From Methanocalculus natronophilus (GTDB lineage: Archaea; Halobacteriota; Methanomicrobia; Methanomicrobiales; Methanocorpusculaceae): a DNA stretch of 64,000 nucleotides. The notes beneath the pieces are model-generated. The model was not told the origin of the DNA and ran no database searches. It was given only the letters and a program-made list of their open reading frames with translations. Where the stretch lies: positions 1 to 64,000 of the forward strand of contig NZ_JBCEXH010000003.1 of assembly GCF_038751955.1 (NCBI RefSeq). Direction: 5' to 3'. Numbering within the stretch: the first letter of the stretch is position 1; each line of letters starts with the position of its first letter. Made by a program: the position numbers and the translations under genes. Shown piece by piece: positions 61,432 to 64,000 of the stretch.

Positions 61432-62114
61432 GCATGAACTGGAAAGACTGGGTTCATATCACAAAGCTTGATCCGGATCGCCATCTGGATATAGCTGCCA
61501 TCGAGACGGTGGCAACGAGCGGAACAGACGCACTGATGCTTTCGGGCACACTCAATGTCACCCCGGAAAACCTGACCGAACTCTATGACTGTGTCAGGGA
61601 TTACTCCCTTCCAATCGTCGTGGAACCAGCAGATCCCGGTGGTGCACGGTTTGATGGGATGGATCTCGTCTTTGTGCCGAGTGTTTTGAATGCCTCGCAT
61701 CCCCGGTGGATCGTCGGCCAGCACAAAGCCTGGGTTCAAAGATACAAGATAGACTGGAACCGGGTTGTTCCTGAGGCTTATATCGTCCTGAACCCGGCAT
61801 CCTCTGTAGCAAAAGTGACGGGATCAGACTGCGGGCTTGCACCTGATGAGGTTGCTGCCTATGCAACTGTTGCAGACCGGTACTTTGGATTTCCTGTTGT
61901 CTATATCGAATATTCCGGCACCTATGGGGATCCAAATGTCGTGAAGGCGGTATCAGAGGCCGTCTCTGATGCGCGAATCTTTTACGGTGGAGGAATCAAC
62001 AGCGCAGAGCGTGCGCTTGAGATGAGTGCTTTTGCAGATACAATCGTTGTCGGCAACGCCGTCTATGAAGCAGGAATCGATGCATTGAAGGCGACTGTCC
62101 GGGCGGTCAGGTGA
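61428..62114 (+). CDS. geranylgeranylglyceryl phosphate synthase
   Basis: Prenyltransferase joining sn-glycerol-1-phosphate and geranylgeranyl diphosphate, the first committed step of archaeal ether-lipid synthesis; 228 residues of TIM-barrel fold. Typical text includes [11 protein letters not shown] (about 8-18), [15 protein letters not shown], the substrate loop [11 protein letters not shown] (about 164-174) and [12 protein letters not shown] (about 185-196, phosphate-binding). It overlaps topA by 4 bp and precedes trmJ by 3 bp, so it belongs to a topA-to-dcd operon. Confidence 0.93.
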   Translation: MSMNWKDWVHITKLDPDRHLDIAAIETVATSGTDALMLSGTLNVTPENLTELYDCVRDYSLPIVVEPADPGGARFDGMDLVFVPSVLNASHPRWIVGQHKAWVQRYKIDWNRVVPEAYIVLNPASSVAKVTGSDCGLAPDEVAAYATVADRYFGFPVVYIEYSGTYGDPNVVKAVSEAVSDARIFYGGGINSAERALEMSAFADTIVVGNAVYEAGIDALKATVRAVR

Positions 62115-62117
62115 GGG

Positions 62118-62864
62118 ATGCCGACTGTTGATATTGTCCTCGTTGAACCTCTCTATGAAGGAAATGTCGGGTTTACCGCGCGGGTCATGAAGAACTTTGG
62201 GTTCTCCAACCTGGTTCTTGTCAACCCCTGCGACCTTGGAGACGAGGCGATTGCCCGTTCCTCCCATGCCAGGGATCTGCTTGCCAGGGCAGAGCGCCTC
62301 TCCCTTGATGAAGTCTTTGCACGGAGTGCAGTGACTATTGCCACCACCGGTACGCTGGGCAAATCAGTGACAAATCCGATGAGGATGCCGTATTATTCTC
62401 CCGCAGAACTCCGTGAGATAATCGCGCCGGTGGACGGGCGCGTCTCCATCCTCTTTGGGAGGGAGAACTGGGGGCTGAATAACGAGGAGATACGGGAGTC
62501 TGATATCATCTGCACCATACCGACATCAGAGGAGTACCCGATAGTCAATATCTCCCATGCGGTTGGAATCGTCTGCTATGAACTGGCAAACCTTCCAAGG
62601 GGTGAGTACCTGCTGGCATCCCGGCTTGAGATGGACTGCCTTTTTGGGCATATCAGCTCGTTTCTGGACAGGATCTCACACCCCCCGGAGAAGCGGGCAA
62701 CCACGCTCCTGTTGATCAGGCGGATACTCGGCAGGACGCAGCTCACCGCACGTGAGGCAAGTACCCTGCATGGACTCATGAGACGGACAGAATGGCATCT
62801 TGACAATCCGGAAGGAAGCGATAAATCGGATCAGGTGCCACCTGACAGTAATGATCCTTGTTGA
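62118..62864 (+). CDS. TrmJ-type SPOUT tRNA 2'-O-methyltransferase
   Basis: SPOUT-family RNA methyltransferase similar to TrmJ, which methylates the ribose at position 32 of tRNA; 248 residues. Motif 1 lies at [20 protein letters not shown] (about 8-27), where Asn and Arg are conserved. Motif 2 is [16 protein letters not shown] (about 112-127) and motif 3 [14 protein letters not shown] (about 143-156), part of the trefoil knot that binds AdoMet. A C-terminal helical part extends the fold. The stop lies inside dcd (14-bp overlap). Confidence 0.9.
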   Translation: MPTVDIVLVEPLYEGNVGFTARVMKNFGFSNLVLVNPCDLGDEAIARSSHARDLLARAERLSLDEVFARSAVTIATTGTLGKSVTNPMRMPYYSPAELREIIAPVDGRVSILFGRENWGLNNEEIRESDIICTIPTSEEYPIVNISHAVGIVCYELANLPRGEYLLASRLEMDCLFGHISSFLDRISHPPEKRATTLLLIRRILGRTQLTAREASTLHGLMRRTEWHLDNPEGSDKSDQVPPDSNDPC

Positions 62865-63408
62865 CTGGCAGATCATCGACCGGGTGAATCGCGGGCATAT
62901 TCTCATTGATCCCTATAACCCGGCGCTGGTTCAGCCAAACTCCCTTGATATCCGGCTTGGAAACCATTTTGTCTGGTACCGCTCCGGTGACACGGTTATT
63001 GACCCCTATGACAGGACGAGCATCGAATCGGAGACTGAAGAGATGGTTTCTGATCACTTTGATATCCAGCCGGGGATGTTTGTATTAGCCGAGACGCTGG
63101 AAGTGATCGGTCTTCCGGATAATATCGTTGCATCCATTGAAGGGAAGAGCAGCATCGCACGGTTTGGGGTTGAGCTTCACCAGACAGGCGGCTGGATTGA
63201 CGCTGGCTTTCGGGGAACTATCACGCTTGAGATGTGTAACGTGAATGTCCGGCCGGTCCGGGTCTATGCAGGCATGCCGATTGGCCAGCTCGTCTTTTAC
63301 ACAACCGAACGCGCGGCAACACCCTATGATAAAAAACCTGATGCAAAATATATGGATCAGCGGCAGGCAACCCTCTCCCGGTACGCAGGGAATAAGCGGC
63401 CGGATTGA
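62851..63408 (+). CDS. dcd: dCTP deaminase
   Basis: Deaminates dCTP, and in many methanogens also cleaves the product to dUMP; 185 residues from ATG 62851 ([15 protein letters not shown]). The longer frame from 62800 lies within trmJ. The trimer-fold signature [20 protein letters not shown] (about 96-115) includes the nucleotide-binding Ser/Arg and the catalytic Glu region. [10 protein letters not shown] follows. It is translationally coupled to trmJ by a 14-bp overlap and is the last gene of the unit. Confidence 0.94.
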   Translation: MILVDWQIIDRVNRGHILIDPYNPALVQPNSLDIRLGNHFVWYRSGDTVIDPYDRTSIESETEEMVSDHFDIQPGMFVLAETLEVIGLPDNIVASIEGKSSIARFGVELHQTGGWIDAGFRGTITLEMCNVNVRPVRVYAGMPIGQLVFYTTERAATPYDKKPDAKYMDQRQATLSRYAGNKRPD

Positions 63409-63412
63409 ATTG

Positions 63413-63424
63413 GTATATAATATA
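63413..63424 (+). promoter_or_regulatory. TATA box of thrS
   Basis: GTATATAATATA begins 5 bases after the dcd stop and about 40-50 bp before the thrS ATG, giving a predicted leader of about 15-20 nt. GGAAGG lies 10-15 bases before the ATG as a ribosome-binding site. Confidence 0.6.
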
Positions 63425-63462
63425 TCGATACGCATACGTACTCGGATTTGGGAAGGTTTACA

Positions 63463-64000
63463 ATGCGGCTTCTTCTGATACATTCGGATTACATTGAGTA
63501 TAAGGCACAGAAGAAGACGGCGATGGCAGAAGAGGATATCCGGCCACAGGACTCCTTTGAAGATGCCCTCACCGCCTTCTGTGCAGTAGAATCAGTCGAC
63601 GAGGAGGATATCGGGGATGTTGTCTCACAGGCAGCAGGCGAGATCCTCGGAACTGCGGAAAAGGTTGGTGCGTTCCGGGTGATGATCTATCCCTATGCCC
63701 ACCTCTCAACAGATCTCGCCTCTCCACAACAGGCAGTACATGCTCTTGTGGCACTTGAAAAGGCACTTGAAGGGTCAATCGAGGTGAAACGGGCGCCATT
63801 TGGCTGGTATAAGTCATTTACGATCTCCTGCAAGGGTCATCCCCTCTCGGAACTCTCGCGAACTATTCTCCCAGGCGGATCAGATCAGCCAAAGAAAGAG
63901 GTTGCCCGCGAGTGGTTTGTGCTCACCCCGGAAGGAGAGAGGAAAGATATTGGGGAGTACCAGCATGACTCGGACTTCAGCCGGCTTATTGCAAAAGAGA
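63463..64000 (+). CDS. thrS: threonyl-tRNA synthetase, N-terminal part (cut by window end)
   Basis: The frame opens with ATG 63463 and stays open to the end of the window (179 codons). The sequence begins [19 protein letters not shown], the archaeal ThrRS editing domain related to D-amino-acid deacylases, which removes misattached serine. Further typical segments are [20 protein letters not shown] (about 65-84) and [20 protein letters not shown] (about 110-129). The catalytic and anticodon domains lie beyond the window. Confidence 0.93.
   Translation, partial: MRLLLIHSDYIEYKAQKKTAMAEEDIRPQDSFEDALTAFCAVESVDEEDIGDVVSQAAGEILGTAEKVGAFRVMIYPYAHLSTDLASPQQAVHALVALEKALEGSIEVKRAPFGWYKSFTISCKGHPLSELSRTILPGGSDQPKKEVAREWFVLTPEGERKDIGEYQHDSDFSRLIAKE

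Overview
The window is a methanogenic euryarchaeal chromosome segment, most probably from the order Methanomicrobiales. The evidence is a proteasome-activating nucleotidase (PAN), archaeosine synthesis genes, GGGP synthase for archaeal lipids, archaeal RNase P RNA, an archaellum operon fused to a chemotaxis operon, an archaeal-type ThrRS editing domain, the EMC6-like/ABCE1 pair and TATA-box promoters with short leaders. I cannot assign the genus from sequence alone. No CRISPR array, tRNA, rRNA, prophage or intact insertion sequence was seen. Nearly all genes look vertically inherited and are tightly packed, with many 1-14 bp overlaps.

Layout. 1-6.8 kb: an MscS-type channel (its 5' end reaches the window edge), a SudAB/NfnAB-like flavoprotein pair, arcTGT plus ArcS for archaeosine, and an AMMECR1 protein. 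6.9-9.0 kb: rnpB RNA, an HTH-CBS regulator, tpiA and an MBF1-type factor. 9.1-12.2 kb: two PAN ATPase genes facing each other around a gene of unknown function. 12.2-15.7 kb: phosphomevalonate dehydratase small subunit, a B12/radical-SAM protein, a phosphoesterase, a CYTH protein and a long FKBP isomerase. 15.7-21.1 kb: a ribosome-rescue neighbourhood, with pelota and RqcH/NEMF on the minus strand and, divergently, an EMC6-like membrane protein and ABCE1.

21.1-35.9 kb is a minus-strand motility block: two archaellins on their own transcript, then arlCDE-arlG-arlF-arlH-arlI-arlJ, an unknown acidic membrane protein, then cheF, cheY, cheB, cheA, cheC and cheD. CheW, CheR and receptors are not in the window. 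36.2-42.2 kb holds a surface-type membrane protein, an M1-family metallopeptidase, a gene-free stretch of almost 1 kb, an AdoMet-decarboxylase-like protein and a small membrane exporter. 42.2-52.2 kb carries polB, malate dehydrogenase, pyrD-pyrK, a MobA-like protein, Ogt, an XPD/DinG-like helicase, purB and a SnoaL-like protein. 52.3-54.6 kb is a MacB-type ABC transporter divergent from a 68-residue putative regulator. Between them lie a 19-bp palindrome and an array of TGTTACA repeats. 54.6-64 kb: a truncated asparagine-synthetase-like protein runs straight into gatCAB, then topA, GGGP synthase, trmJ, dcd and the start of thrS.

The most interesting items are the TGTTACA operator-like array; GAGTACCA repeats around the archaellin promoter; the PAN pair with different C-terminal gate-opening motifs; the pelota/RqcH/EMC6-like/ABCE1 neighbourhood; the unknown protein between ArlJ and CheF; and the glutaminase-less asparagine synthetase attached to gatCAB. 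All functional statements rest on reading motifs by eye, with no database searches.
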